Notes: generated by a model from the sequence alone, not told the origin. A DNA stretch of 64,000 bases from Actinomycetota bacterium (GCA_003132665.1 PKYN01000014.1:1-64000), one strand, 5' to 3'; counted from the stretch's first letter, positions 1 to 9,024 are shown. Program-made: numbers and translations.

Positions 1-2
1 TC

Positions 3-236
3 GCGATCGCTCATCCGGGCGTGGCCAGCGCGCTGCTCGGGCCACACACGATGGAGCAGCTCGACGATCTCCTGGCCGGTTTCGACGTCGCACTCACCGA
101 CGAGATCCTCGACCGGATCGACGAGATCGTCCCGCCCGGCACCGACGTCGGCACGCTCGACCAGGCCTACCTGCCCCCGGCCCTCCAGAGTCCAAGCCTC
201 CGCCGCCGACCGGTCAGTGAACGCGCCGCCACTTGA
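3..236 (+). CDS. Aldo/keto reductase, C-terminal fragment
   Basis: The reading frame is open from the left edge of the window and stops at 234-236, so only about 77 C-terminal residues are present and the start lies outside. The segment reads AIAHPGVASALLGPHTMEQL, which matches the end of the TIM barrel of aldo/keto reductases, where a (A/S)xIxGxRxxxQL motif binds the NADPH phosphate. The last 20 or so residues are a non-conserved tail. The active-site Asp-Tyr-Lys-His residues would be upstream and cannot be checked. Substrate is unknown. The family call rests on this one motif and its place at the C terminus. Confidence 0.75.
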   Translation, partial: AIAHPGVASALLGPHTMEQLDDLLAGFDVALTDEILDRIDEIVPPGTDVGTLDQAYLPPALQSPSLRRRPVSERAAT

Positions 237-283
237 CCATCCCAAACATCGCAAGTGCTAGGAGTTGCAGCACTTTCTAGAGA

Positions 284-356
284 TGGGCCGTGCAGGGATC
301 GAACCTGCGACCTTGGGATTAAAAGTCCCCTGCTCTACCAACTGAGCTAACGGCCC
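284..356 (-). tRNA. tRNA-Lys (anticodon TTT)
   Basis: Read on the minus strand, this 73-nt segment begins GGGCCGTTAGCTCAGTTGG and ends in a T arm (GCAGG TTCGATC CCTGC), the acceptor strand and discriminator A. The anticodon loop is CTTTTAA, giving anticodon TTT (lysine). Acceptor, D and T stems pair well. The first anticodon-stem pair (27-43) is a G/A mismatch. The CCA end is not encoded. It lies alone between the reductase tail and a membrane-protein gene. Confidence 0.95.
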
Positions 357-626
357 GTATTCGGGTTACCCGGACGGTTTCGAGTATACGGGTGGCGAGA
401 GCGTCTTCTCGGAGCTCTGTTTCTCTCGCGTACGCGCCCGGCGACGGCTCTAGCCCAGTGTTCCCGAGCTGTGGTACGCTCCGCTCGCCCGGGTGGGGTT
501 TGCGCACACGGGCTTTTTGGCGAGTTAAGAGCTACGCGACCCCCTGTGAGGCCGCGAGGCCCCGCGCTCAAGGTCGCGTCAGACCAAGCCTCGGGGGGTC
601 GGAGAGATCCAGAGAGGGGAGAAATC

Positions 627-1229
627 GTGAAGAAGTTGTTTGCTTACGGGGGTATCGGGGCCAGCGTCATCCTGATCGCATTCGGGATCGGCGCGACTTG
701 GGTCGGTGTCAGTGGGCGCGACCAGGTGCGCAGCAATCTGAAGCTGGAGCAAATCACCGGCACTCCGGACATGACGCCGTCCGCGATCAAGGTGGAGGCG
801 GCCAAGGCCGGCCTGAGGAACGTGTCGTTCCCGAGTTGCAGCGTCGCGGGTAAGTCGGTAAACACCGGCGCGCGCGCTCACTGCTTCGCCAGCTACATGC
901 GGATTCACGCGCTCGAGGCGACCGGCGGCCAGGTGTATGCGCAGCTGGGCCAGTACCTCGACAAGAACGGCAAGGCGACGAGCAACAAGGCGCTGGCCGC
1001 CAAGGATCCGAAGACGGGTCAGCTGGTCTCCAACCCCGTCCGCAACGTCTGGATCACCGAGACGGCGCTATCGACCGCGCTGAATCAGGCTTTCTTCGCA
1101 GAGCAGGTCTCGTATTTCGGAATCATCACCGGTATTGCCTTGCTGCTGACGGGGGTCGGCTTCTTGGTGCTCACGTTCGGAGTGCTCCTGCCTGTCAGCG
1201 AAGGGAAGAAAGAGCCAGAAGAGCGCTGA
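627..1229 (+). CDS. Small two-pass membrane protein of unknown function
   Basis: This 200-residue protein has an N-terminal hydrophobic helix (about residues 6-25), an extracytoplasmic-looking middle domain with a Cys pair (FPSCSV and AHCFASY), and a second helix near residues 165-187 before a charged tail. I chose the GTG at 627 because a strong AGAGGGGAG ribosome site precedes it by 5 nt; the longer open frame upstream has no such signal and reads like non-coding sequence. The topology suggests a domain of roughly 130 residues outside the membrane, possibly with a disulfide. Proteins of this type occur in actinobacteria, sometimes under misleading enzyme names; I do not assign a function. 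Confidence 0.7.
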   Translation: MKKLFAYGGIGASVILIAFGIGATWVGVSGRDQVRSNLKLEQITGTPDMTPSAIKVEAAKAGLRNVSFPSCSVAGKSVNTGARAHCFASYMRIHALEATGGQVYAQLGQYLDKNGKATSNKALAAKDPKTGQLVSNPVRNVWITETALSTALNQAFFAEQVSYFGIITGIALLLTGVGFLVLTFGVLLPVSEGKKEPEER

Positions 1230-1298
1230 GCGAGAAACGTACGGCGCGACCCGACAAGGCCGCGGCCCCAATGGCGTTAATAACCTTCCCCGCTGCGA

Positions 1299-3449
1299 AT
1301 GGTCATGCGCCAAGGGGGCCGGGCCTACGACTCGCGTTCACCCGAACTGGGCTACCTCGACTCAAGCTCGCGTCCGATAGCTAGCTTGGGAGAGGTGCCT
1401 ATAGCTACGCGGCTGAGAATCTGTGCACTGACGCTGGCGACGTTGATCGCGCTTCCTTTGTCGTCCCAGGTCGCCGCGGCGGCGAATACGGCGCGGATCC
1501 TCGTTCACTTCGACAAGCACACCGGCGCGGCTCGGCAGAGAGCGCTGATCGGGCGCGTCGGGGGCCACCGGGTGGCGACCGTGCAGCGGCTCGGGACGGC
1601 GATCGTCCGTGTGCCGGCCGTCGAGAAGAAGCAAGCACTATCGCTGCTGCGGCGCCAGCTCGGGGTCACGTACGCCGAGACGGACGGGATCGTTCACGCC
1701 TATGCCGTCCCGATCAACGATCCGTACTCCACTTCCGATTCCGCGCCGCTCTGGCCGCTCGCCAACCCCCTCTTCCCGGATGCCTGGTCGCTCACGACCG
1801 GCGATTCGAACGTGGTCGTTGCGGTCGTCGACAGCGGCGTCCAGGCCGACCATCCCGACCTGCTGGGGAGGGTCACACCCGGTTACGACTTCGTCAACAA
1901 CGACACCAATCCGGCTGACGACGAGGGACATGGCACCGCTGTGGCGGGAATCATCGCCGCCCAGGGAAGTAACGGCATCGGCACGGCCGGAATCTGCTGG
2001 AAGTGCAGGATCATGCCGGTGAAGGTGCTCGATTCCTCGGGCGCGGGCAGCGACACCGACGTGGCGAACGGCATCATCTGGGCGGCCGACCATGGCGCCG
2101 ATGTGATCAACATGTCGCTCGGGGGCACTGGTTCGTCGCAGACGCTGGCCAACGCTGTCAGTTACGCGCAAGGGCTTGGCGTGGTTGTGGTCGCGGCGGC
2201 CGGGAACGACGGAGAAACCGGCTTGGCCACCACGCCCAACTACCCCGCCGCCTACAGCGGCGTGATCGCGGTTGGAGGCGTCGACAAGAACAAGGCCAGG
2301 TACTCATGGTCCAATCACGGCCCTTGGGTGGCGGTTGACGCGCCCGGCTGTACGAACACCACCTGGATGAACGGCTTGTACGTCGTCGCTCCCGAGCCCG
2401 GCAATTTCTGCGGTACCTCGGGCGCCTCACCCTTCGTCGCCGGGCTCGCCGGCCTCGCGCGCTCGTACAACCTCTCGGCCACGGCTCTCAGCGTCGTAAG
2501 CTCGATCGAGGCTACGAGTCAGCTGCCAACGCCCCCCACGACGGGGAACTCGGTTCACGGATCGATCGACGCCAACGCGGCGCTCGAGAACGTTGCCACC
2601 GCGCCCGCGGGCCCGCTTGCGTCCTTCGCCGCGAGCGCAGTCTCGGGCACGCTGCCGCTCTCCGTCAGCTTCAGCAACAGCTCGACGAACGCGACGTCCT
2701 ACGCGTGGTCGTTCGGCGACGAAGCGAGCTCGACCGCCACGTCACCCAGCCACACTTTCACCACGGCGGGCAGCTACAACGTCACTCTCATCGCTCGCGA
2801 CGGTTCGAGCAGCCGGCTCGCGAGCGAGATGATCGCCGTCGCGGAGCCGCTGCCGAGGGCAACCTTCACCGTGAGTAAGGACTCGGGCCGCGCGCCCCTC
2901 AGCGTGCGTTTCACGAACTCCTCGAGCAACGCCGCCTCGTACCTCTGGTCGTACGGCGACGGCAGCGCGGGCTCGAGCGAAGCTTCTCCCGCTCACGCCT
3001 TCGCGAAAGCTGGGACGTACACCGTCACGCTCACCGCAACCGGCCCGGGCGGACAGGCGACGGCGCGCAAGACGATCACGGTCTCCAAGCCGCTTCCCGA
3101 CCTGGTGCTGAGTCTTTCCAGGACGGCGAACAGGAAGGTGAACGGCTACCGCCTCAGCTCATTCGTCGTCAGACTCGGGAATCGCGGCGGCGCGGCCGAC
3201 CGGGGCGTGAAGATCGCGATCACGCTGCCTGCGGGGTCGAGCTTCAAGAGCGTTACCAGCGCCGGTCGCAGCTGTACGCGGACAAAGCGCCGGGCCACCT
3301 GCTCGTTCGGGACGCTTTCGGCGGCGAAAAACGTGAAGCTGCGTTTCGTCGTCGCAGTCACGGCGCGGGCGAACGTGCGAGCCACCGTCTCGGGAAAGAC
3401 GACGGAGATCTCGCTCACGAACAACGTGGCGAGCAGCAAGACGCGCTAG
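1299..3449 (+). CDS. Secreted subtilisin-like serine protease with PKD domains
   Basis: This is an S8-family peptidase of up to 716 residues. Numbered from the ATG at 1299, the triad is Asp178 (VVAVVDSGVQ), His211 (DDEGHGTAVAG) and Ser374 (CGTSGASPFVAG), with oxyanion Asn303 (AAAGNDG). A hydrophobic signal segment lies at about 38-62, followed by an inhibitor-like prodomain to about 130. After the catalytic domain come two PKD repeats (about 440-520 and 525-600, each with a YxWxFGD-like core; the second reads YLWSYGDG) and a C-terminal DUF11/CARDB-like beta domain. It should be exported, self-processed and act on extracellular protein. The true start may be GTG 1395 or TTG 1386, which would place the signal peptide at the N terminus; neither has a well-spaced ribosome site. 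Confidence 0.9.
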   Translation: MVMRQGGRAYDSRSPELGYLDSSSRPIASLGEVPIATRLRICALTLATLIALPLSSQVAAAANTARILVHFDKHTGAARQRALIGRVGGHRVATVQRLGTAIVRVPAVEKKQALSLLRRQLGVTYAETDGIVHAYAVPINDPYSTSDSAPLWPLANPLFPDAWSLTTGDSNVVVAVVDSGVQADHPDLLGRVTPGYDFVNNDTNPADDEGHGTAVAGIIAAQGSNGIGTAGICWKCRIMPVKVLDSSGAGSDTDVANGIIWAADHGADVINMSLGGTGSSQTLANAVSYAQGLGVVVVAAAGNDGETGLATTPNYPAAYSGVIAVGGVDKNKARYSWSNHGPWVAVDAPGCTNTTWMNGLYVVAPEPGNFCGTSGASPFVAGLAGLARSYNLSATALSVVSSIEATSQLPTPPTTGNSVHGSIDANAALENVATAPAGPLASFAASAVSGTLPLSVSFSNSSTNATSYAWSFGDEASSTATSPSHTFTTAGSYNVTLIARDGSSSRLASEMIAVAEPLPRATFTVSKDSGRAPLSVRFTNSSSNAASYLWSYGDGSAGSSEASPAHAFAKAGTYTVTLTATGPGGQATARKTITVSKPLPDLVLSLSRTANRKVNGYRLSSFVVRLGNRGGAADRGVKIAITLPAGSSFKSVTSAGRSCTRTKRRATCSFGTLSAAKNVKLRFVVAVTARANVRATVSGKTTEISLTNNVASSKTR

Positions 3450-3609
3450 CGGCGGGCGCGGAATAGCCCGTCTGGACCCATGCCGCCGACGAGGTGGGCG
3501 GCCCGAACAAGCGCCTGCTTGCGATCCTCGCGGGTCTTTAGCGAATCTTGAGAGAGCCTGAATAGGGTAATGCGAGTTCGTACTAACTCTCGGGCAAGGA
3601 GCAGGGAAA

Positions 3610-4479
3610 ATGAGAAGTCGTGAACGCGCGCTACTCGTGCTGATGATTGCGCTCTCGGTCGTGGGCACGGCGCTATCGGCCGTTTCGGCGGCTCCGGGAG
3701 CCGCGCCGAAAGGCCGCTTCAAGGTCAACGGACATAAGCTCTATCTCACCTGTGCTGGCAGCGGCAGGCCGGTGGTGGTGCTCGACGCCGGGCTCGGAAG
3801 CGATCACGGAATCTGGGCCGATCCGGCCCGTAGCGCAAAGCGCTTGCACACGCGCGTCTGCGCCTACGATCGCTACGGCGTCGGTCGCAGCGATCGAACG
3901 AACAAGGTCAAGACGATCGGAGCGGCGGCGGTCGATCTTCACGGGCTTCTGCTCAAGGCCAAGCTGAAGGCGCCATACGTGCTCGCCGCCCACTCGATCG
4001 CGGGCCTGGTTGACCGCGAGTTTGCGAGGCGCTATCCGAAGAGCGTCGCCGGCATGGTCCTGCTCGATACGGCGCCCGACGACTGGGACACGTACACGGG
4101 AACGAAGACGTTCGTCTTCGGAGGAGAGAGCCTCGACGTCGTTGCTGCCTCGGCTGCACTACGCGCCCGAGATTCGCTGGGCGCCAAGCCGCTCATCGTC
4201 ATCGAGTCGGGCAACCCCGTAGAGGTATCGGGCTGGGCCAGCGGCAAGAGCGATTTCTATGCCTACTGGGACTCCGCGCAGCGCGCGCTGGCGCGAATCT
4301 CGAGTAACTCGATCTTCGCGGTCGCCGCGTCGATCGGCCACGAGATTACGGTCAACGCGCCGGCCCTAACCGAGGAGACGATGAGGCTGGTCGTGAACGC
4401 CGTGCGCACACGGGCGACGCTACCGGCGTGTGCCGCCAGCACGCTGCCGAAGAAGGGCGGCGCCTGCGATCCCGCGTAA
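3610..4479 (+). CDS. Secreted alpha/beta-hydrolase
   Basis: The 289-residue product has a cleavable signal peptide (residues 1-28, ending AVSAAPG), then an alpha/beta-hydrolase fold. The nucleophile elbow is AAHSIAG with Ser129, so Gly of the usual GxSxG is Ala at the first position. The oxyanion strand is VVVLDAGLGS and the likely catalytic His is His244 (SIGHEITVN). Start ATG 3610 follows AAGGAG at a good distance. It probably hydrolyses an ester or similar bond outside the membrane; the substrate is unknown. A Cys near the C terminus and one near residue 84 could form a disulfide. It is a single gene in its own transcription unit. Confidence 0.85.
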   Translation: MRSRERALLVLMIALSVVGTALSAVSAAPGAAPKGRFKVNGHKLYLTCAGSGRPVVVLDAGLGSDHGIWADPARSAKRLHTRVCAYDRYGVGRSDRTNKVKTIGAAAVDLHGLLLKAKLKAPYVLAAHSIAGLVDREFARRYPKSVAGMVLLDTAPDDWDTYTGTKTFVFGGESLDVVAASAALRARDSLGAKPLIVIESGNPVEVSGWASGKSDFYAYWDSAQRALARISSNSIFAVAASIGHEITVNAPALTEETMRLVVNAVRTRATLPACAASTLPKKGGACDPA

Positions 4480-4523
4480 CCGCGGCGCCGGCGCGAGCGG
4501 ATCGGGAGTCGTGTTCGGTCTCA

Positions 4524-4612
4524 TGCTGACCGAGCCCGATACGTCGCCGCGAGATCTGATCGCGCTCGTCGGCGCCGGGCTCGAGCAGCTGGAAAAGGGA
4601 ATCAACCTCTAA
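4524..4612 (+). pseudogene. Possible remnant or very short ORF
   Basis: A 29-codon frame (MLTEPDTSPRDLIALVGAGL and a short acidic end) stands between the hydrolase and the convergent ArfB-like gene. Its composition resembles a real protein C terminus more than random frame, but there is no ribosome site and it is too short to classify. It could be the tail of a decayed gene. Low confidence. Confidence 0.2.
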
Positions 4613-4624
4613 CCGAGCCGAATC

Positions 4625-5062
4625 TCAATCCTCGTCGCCGGGCGCACGGCGCAGGTGCTTGGTGAGCGAGCGGCGCCGTTTCCCCGTCAAGCGCTTCAGG
4701 ATCGCCGAGCGCGAGGGTCTCGTGGCGGTGCGCTCGGCCCTGGGCTCGAGCGCGAGGCGGATCTTCTCCAGCAGTCGCGCAAGCGCGAGCTCCCGGTTGC
4801 GCAGCTGGCTGCGCTCGTCCTGCGAGACGGCGCGCACCGTGCGACCGAAGCGCTCGCGCAGTCGCGCTTTCGCCGCCTCGTCGAGCGAGCAGGAGTCGAG
4901 CTCGAGAAAGGCCTCGATCCGCGTCTCGTTCTTTTGCGCGTGCTGACCGCCCGGTCCGCTCGAGCGCGAGGCGCGGAAGCCCGCCTCGGCGCGCGCTATC
5001 TCGAGCGTCCGCCGAAGCGCATCCGCGTTCGCACTTCGCTCGTCTGGCCTTTTCGACTTCAT
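4625..5062 (-). CDS. arfB: ArfB-like peptidyl-tRNA hydrolase (class I release factor GGQ domain)
   Basis: The protein of 145 residues carries the GGQ motif at 38-40 within SRSSGPGGQHAQKNETRIE, the signature of the catalytic domain shared by RF1/RF2 and ArfB (YaeJ). It has no codon-recognition domain and ends in a basic tail (KRLTGKRRRSLTKHLRR), as in ArfB, where the tail enters the empty mRNA channel of stalled ribosomes. The role is release of nascent chains on non-stop ribosomes. I start it at ATG 5062, which gives the normal ArfB length; the frame stays open to 5167 but the extra residues do not match the family. It converges with the hydrolase gene. Confidence 0.85.
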   Translation of the reverse strand: MKSKRPDERSANADALRRTLEIARAEAGFRASRSSGPGGQHAQKNETRIEAFLELDSCSLDEAAKARLRERFGRTVRAVSQDERSQLRNRELALARLLEKIRLALEPRAERTATRPSRSAILKRLTGKRRRSLTKHLRRAPGDED

Positions 5063-5263
5063 CTCCGGATGATCGCAGGGCCGCGACCGCCGCGCGCAAG
5101 GGCCCGAGCCGCCGAAACAGCAATAACTTGTCTGGGGGATATATTTGAGCTCCCGCCGGTCGATCAATGGTGCACCCCACGGCCGCCGCAGTTCACCATC
5201 GTGCTGGCCCGCTGAACTGGAGTCGTGGGTGCCATATCCGTGTGATTCTCAGGGGGGGAGTAC

Positions 5264-5590
5264 GTGTCCCGCATCGAGAACCAAGCCGCAAACGGTAGCC
5301 GCAGACGCTCAGAAAGCCTGCAAGCCGCGCTTCATCAGCTAAGAGAACAGAGGTCCAAACCGGCACTCGCCATGCCGTCGGGGTCCGTCTACGGCGGAGC
5401 GCTCCTCAAGGCGCGAGACGCCGTACGTATAACGAGAGATTTGGACGCGGTGCCCAGTGGATCGGAGGGCGTGATCCTCGGCTGGTATGCCAACGAGCCC
5501 GAGAACGTGATCGTCAGCCTTCGCCGGGGCGGGGTCGAGAACCTGCCGCGCGCATCGCTCGAGCTGATCGAAGTCGAGTCGGCCGCGTAA
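5264..5590 (+). CDS. Small protein with an SH3/KOW-like C-terminal domain
   Basis: This 108-residue protein starts at GTG 5264, 4 nt after a GGGGGGAG ribosome site. The first 45 residues are polar and look disordered. The last 60 (from ARDAVRITRDLDAVPSGSEG onward) have the alternating hydrophobic pattern and central glycine of small SH3/KOW-like barrels that bind RNA or protein. No family was recognised with confidence. It converges with the TadG-like gene, and a strong hairpin separates the two. Confidence 0.6.
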   Translation: MSRIENQAANGSRRRSESLQAALHQLREQRSKPALAMPSGSVYGGALLKARDAVRITRDLDAVPSGSEGVILGWYANEPENVIVSLRRGGVENLPRASLELIEVESAA

Positions 5591-5612
5591 AACCGTGCCA
5601 CGGGCTTAGGTG

Positions 5613-5650
5613 CGAAGCAGGAGAGCCGGCGGGCCGGCTCTCCTGCTTCG
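5613..5650. terminator. Bidirectional terminator hairpin
   Basis: A perfect 18-bp inverted repeat (CGAAGCAGGAGAGCCGGC at 5613-5630 and its complement at 5633-5650) with a minimal loop lies between two convergent genes. No long T run follows on either strand, as is common in GC-rich actinobacteria. It is placed to stop transcription from both sides. Confidence 0.75.
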
Positions 5651-5656
5651 ATATTC

Positions 5657-6895
5657 CTACTGGGTGTCGTTGCCGATCAGCCCCGAGGCGCCGCGCGAGA
5701 AATCGGCGGCGATCGCGAGGTAGACCTTGCTCAGATCGCCCGAGCTGGGCTCGACATAGAACTGATCGCTCGAAGTGGCGATCTGTTGTATAGCCGAGTA
5801 GGCGGTGATCGACGGCGTCTCGAGCGGCCCGCTGGCGCCGTTGTAGCGACAGGTGTTGGCGCCGCCGTCCACGGCGTTCAGGTCGTAGCCGATCGAGTAG
5901 ATGATCGTTCCGTTCGACTTGACGCCCCCGGCCGAGCTCACGCCCTGATGGCAGGGCTGCTTGCGGTAGGGGGAGCTCGTCGCGTAGTAGGTCGGGCCGA
6001 TGTTGGCCGCGCCGTCCGAGAAGAAGATGATCACATGGTCGACTCCGGTTCTTCCGTGGAGGTTCAGCTCGGCCTGCGCCTTCTCGATCGCGGTCGCGTA
6101 GGACGTATTGCCAGCCGCTTTAATGCAGCCGATCGTCGAAACCAGTTGCGACGAGCTGTTGAGCTCGCCGGTCTTGGTCGCATAGTCGTTCGAGAGCGGA
6201 ACGACTACATACGGGCTCGAGGTCGAGTTGTAGTTCGTGTCGGTGGGCGTACTACAGCGGTTCGCCACGCTGGTTGCCGGTGGGAAGATGGCCAGCCCCA
6301 CCCGCTGTCTGGCGGGCTCTAGCAGGGTGAGGAACTCCTTCAGCGCGGTCTTCTCGTTGTTCAGGTCAGTGCAGGCCGGATCGCTCTTCCCATAGTGGTC
6401 CTGGCACATCGAGCCCGTGCGGTCGACGACGAGCATGAGGTCCAGCGGCTTGACGCCGCAGTACGAGCAGGCGGTCGCCTTGGCCTTGATGGCGAAGGAC
6501 GTGATCCCGAGCACACGCGAGAAGAACGTCGGCACGTCGGCCGATTCCTCGGCGACGACGGCATTCGCCGGATCGCAGCCGGGCAGGCTGGTCAGGCACT
6601 TGGTCGTGATCGTCTCGGAGACACTCCCGATGTTCTTGAGCTGGTTCTTTCCTACCGGACTCGTTCCGAATTCCTGCGCCGTGGCCTTGGCCTCACCGGC
6701 ATCCGGCAGCTTCTGTGCTCCCGCCAGCGCCGCGGCATCGGCCGAGGCCTGTAGTGAGCGGTGCGCGTAGTAGACGTATCCGACGTCGATTGCGAACGCG
6801 GCAAGTGCGAGTAGCGCCACCATCGCGATCACCGCGAGCACGATCGTTTGCCCGTCCTCGCCCGATCGGCGCCGGAGGCGAGTGTGCAGTTGCAT
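5657..6895 (-). CDS. TadG-like pilus-locus protein with VWA domain
   Basis: The 412-residue product starts at ATG 6895 behind GGGAGG at 7-nt spacing; a longer open frame upstream is not needed. Residues 10-45 form a TadE/TadG-type N terminus (GEDGQTIVLAVIAMVALLAL, one membrane helix). The prepilin-like Gly15 is present, but the usual Glu at +5 is Leu. From about residue 150 there is a von Willebrand factor A domain with the MIDAS motif DRTGS (Asp158) and a second metal-site region FFSDGAAN. Several Cys pairs suggest disulfides outside the cell. TadG proteins sit at the cell surface in Tad pilus systems. It follows the DUF192 gene by 4 nt, so the two are co-transcribed. Confidence 0.85.
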   Translation of the reverse strand: MQLHTRLRRRSGEDGQTIVLAVIAMVALLALAAFAIDVGYVYYAHRSLQASADAAALAGAQKLPDAGEAKATAQEFGTSPVGKNQLKNIGSVSETITTKCLTSLPGCDPANAVVAEESADVPTFFSRVLGITSFAIKAKATACSYCGVKPLDLMLVVDRTGSMCQDHYGKSDPACTDLNNEKTALKEFLTLLEPARQRVGLAIFPPATSVANRCSTPTDTNYNSTSSPYVVVPLSNDYATKTGELNSSSQLVSTIGCIKAAGNTSYATAIEKAQAELNLHGRTGVDHVIIFFSDGAANIGPTYYATSSPYRKQPCHQGVSSAGGVKSNGTIIYSIGYDLNAVDGGANTCRYNGASGPLETPSITAYSAIQQIATSSDQFYVEPSSGDLSKVYLAIAADFSRGASGLIGNDTQ

Positions 6896-6899
6896 CTCG

Positions 6900-7418
6900 T
6901 TACCTCCCTTCGGGAACTTGAATCGAGAAGGCGAGCGCCATGCCGATTCGAGCTCTGGGGTCGGCGGAGCCGGTCGACTCCGTCTGGCTTTCGTATCGAG
7001 GGGGCAAATCAGGCTCGTCCGCCGGGCGCGCAACGTCGCGCGGCGAGATGAATCGCAACTTTTCGCCGGGCTCGATCCCGCGCGCGCGCGCGGCGCCGGC
7101 GGGAAGCTCCAGCACAGTGGCCGCGCCGCGCTTGGCGGCCGCCCGCCATGGCGCGAGATCGTGTGCGATGTGCAGCACCACGCCGTCTCGATCGAGAAAG
7201 AGGGCGTCGATCGAGAAGTTCATGAAGGCTGTGTGGATCGCGCTCGCCGGGCGCAGTAGCAAGGCCTCGCCGGCATTGAGATAACGCCGCCCGAGCAGAC
7301 CGCGCATGCGGCTGAGCGGCCCGTCGGCTACGCGGCAGCGATCGCAGAGCGTGCGGCCGGCCGCGTCGCAGACGAGCAGGACGCGGCCTCTATCGGGTAT
7401 CGATGGTCTAGTAGCCAA
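6900..7418 (-). CDS. DUF192 family protein
   Basis: Residues about 15-125 of this 172-residue protein match DUF192: RMRGLLGRRYL, then an IHTAFMNFSIDALFLDRDG strand and the GAATVLELPAGAARARGIEPG end. The fold is a small beta-rich domain of unknown biochemical role that often travels with secretion and pilus genes. The start appears to be TTG 7418, which lies inside the end of the upstream gene (stop at 7408), giving an 11-nt overlap. No signal peptide is seen. The C-terminal 45 residues are polar and variable. The neighbours on both sides suggest a job linked to Tad pilus assembly. Confidence 0.85.
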   Translation of the reverse strand: MATRPSIPDRGRVLLVCDAAGRTLCDRCRVADGPLSRMRGLLGRRYLNAGEALLLRPASAIHTAFMNFSIDALFLDRDGVVLHIAHDLAPWRAAAKRGAATVLELPAGAARARGIEPGEKLRFISPRDVARPADEPDLPPRYESQTESTGSADPRARIGMALAFSIQVPEGR

Positions 7419-9024
7419 TGTGGATGTGGTCGTAGTGGTCGGCGAGTGGGAAGGACGGGCCGCCGAATCCCAGCAGCGAGATCACCTGGCGCGGCAGCAT
7501 CTCGGCCGGCAAGAGCAGGATCTGCTTGACGGCTCGCGCGGTCACGCTCGATTCCTGCTGGTGCCCGTAGATCGAAACGTCGTCGAGCGCACCGATGTCG
7601 AGGCCTCGCCCGTAGATGTGGGCTGAGATCACTCCGGGCCTGGCGTACAGACGGTGACCGCTGATCAGGCAGGAAACGCGGACGTCGCCGAAGGACTCGC
7701 TCAGGAAGGCGATCATCGCCAGCACGCGCACGTCGACCCGCCCGACGGAGATGTCCTCGCGTCCGCCGGGGTAGATCTCGACGCGTTGATCGGCCAGGAT
7801 CTTGGCCGCCAGAGCGTCCTTGCTGTCGGCGAGGCCGTTGACGAGAGCGTCAAGTCCCAGCGCCTTGTAGTAGTGCTCCAGCACCAGTGCGCGCCGGGTG
7901 AACAGCGCATCCTGCTTGTAAGCCAGCAGCGTCTCTCGGTCGCCGGCCTGAGCGTGAAGCGGACCGAGAACGGCCGCCTCTCGCTGCAACACAGGCAGCG
8001 AGACTTGGCCCGTACTGTCCAGTCGCTCCGTGCGAAGAACGGCAAGCAGGAAGGCCCAATCGAGACCCTCGGCCGAGCTTGACGTACGAAGCTGCTCGGC
8101 GAACTCGCGTGACAGCCGGAGCGACGCGGGAGTCGGGTCCGGCAGCGGCTGATCGATCCAGCGCACGTCTCCCGCAGGAGCGCTCGAGTCACCCTCGGGC
8201 TCGATCTCGCTGGGCTTCGGCGCCTTGTGCAACGAGGCGTAGCCGGCCTTTGCTTGCTTGCGCTTATGTCCCGAGGACTTCGCCTGTGGTTGCGGCTCGA
8301 GGAGCTGCACCGGCTTGGCTTCAGGCTGAGTAGTCACCTCCGCCGCGGGAGCGTCCGGAGATCCGTTCGAGGCCGTTCCCGTAGCCGAATCGCTTGCCGG
8401 TGAGGCGGCGGGCGATGGAGATGCGACGGTCGTCGTGGCCGGCGCTGCTTCGACATCGCCGCCGGCGGGCTGATCGCCGGCCGGAGCCAGCGCGGTGGTT
8501 GTGGCAGCGGTCGTCGTCTCGTCGGTAACCGGGGCGGGCGTGCTCGGGTCGGGCTCGCTCGAGCTCGTTGTGACGGATTCCTCGGTTGCGGTCATGACGG
8601 TTGTCGTGGTCTCTGTCGTAGACGCGGTCGTGTCCGTGGTCTCCGTCGCGGTCGCATCAGTGGTCGTGTCGGTCGTCTGCGTCTCGACCGCCGCCGCCTC
8701 GGGCGACGAAGAGACGATCGTGGCGACTTCGTTTCCGGCCGCCGCTGTCAGCGCGGCACCGGCGAAGAAGAGCAAGGTGAAAGCGATGGTGACCGCCCGG
8801 CGCCGGCGCGGCGGACCCGCTCGCTTGGGCTCGCGCGGCGGACGAGGCCCGACCTGCACGAGGCGCGGTCCCGCGGGATCGCCCAGACTGGTTGGCCAGA
8901 AGACGAACCCGTCATCCTCGAGCCCGGTCTCCCTTTCCACTGCCTCGTCGCGCTCGTTCTTCGCGGCGGGCCCGGACCGGTCTTCGGCCTCCCGCTTGCG
9001 CGCGGACTCTCGTCTCTTCCTCAT
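7408..9024 (-). CDS. Membrane-anchored, Thr/Ser-rich protein with M15-like peptidase end
   Basis: The 538-residue product has a charged cytoplasmic N terminus (1-75), one membrane helix (about 77-97, TIAFTLLFFAGAALTAAAG), a very Thr/Ser/Pro/Ala-rich stalk (about 105-260), then a globular domain. Residues about 310-350 (EGLDWAFLLAVLRTER) resemble the start of a lysozyme-like fold. The C-terminal segment SAHIYGRGLDIGAL followed near the end by DHYDHIHIGY carries the His/Asp/His pattern of zinc D-Ala-D-Ala peptidases of the M15 type. It could trim peptidoglycan where the pilus crosses the wall. That role is inferred from motif and position; the overall architecture is not one I can name. Confidence 0.7.
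   Translation of the reverse strand: MRKRRESARKREAEDRSGPAAKNERDEAVERETGLEDDGFVFWPTSLGDPAGPRLVQVGPRPPREPKRAGPPRRRRAVTIAFTLLFFAGAALTAAAGNEVATIVSSSPEAAAVETQTTDTTTDATATETTDTTASTTETTTTVMTATEESVTTSSSEPDPSTPAPVTDETTTAATTTALAPAGDQPAGGDVEAAPATTTVASPSPAASPASDSATGTASNGSPDAPAAEVTTQPEAKPVQLLEPQPQAKSSGHKRKQAKAGYASLHKAPKPSEIEPEGDSSAPAGDVRWIDQPLPDPTPASLRLSREFAEQLRTSSSAEGLDWAFLLAVLRTERLDSTGQVSLPVLQREAAVLGPLHAQAGDRETLLAYKQDALFTRRALVLEHYYKALGLDALVNGLADSKDALAAKILADQRVEIYPGGREDISVGRVDVRVLAMIAFLSESFGDVRVSCLISGHRLYARPGVISAHIYGRGLDIGALDDVSIYGHQQESSVTARAVKQILLLPAEMLPRQVISLLGFGGPSFPLADHYDHIHIGY

Noticed and set aside
1230..1394. Possible riboswitch upstream of the subtilisin gene
   Set aside because: Some GC-rich pairing is possible, but no conserved core of a known class could be matched.
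8495..8760. Repetitive ACG/GTC-rich stretch that looked like a DNA microsatellite
   Set aside because: It encodes the Thr/Ser-rich stalk of the peptidase-like protein; the repetition is compositional, with no regular unit.
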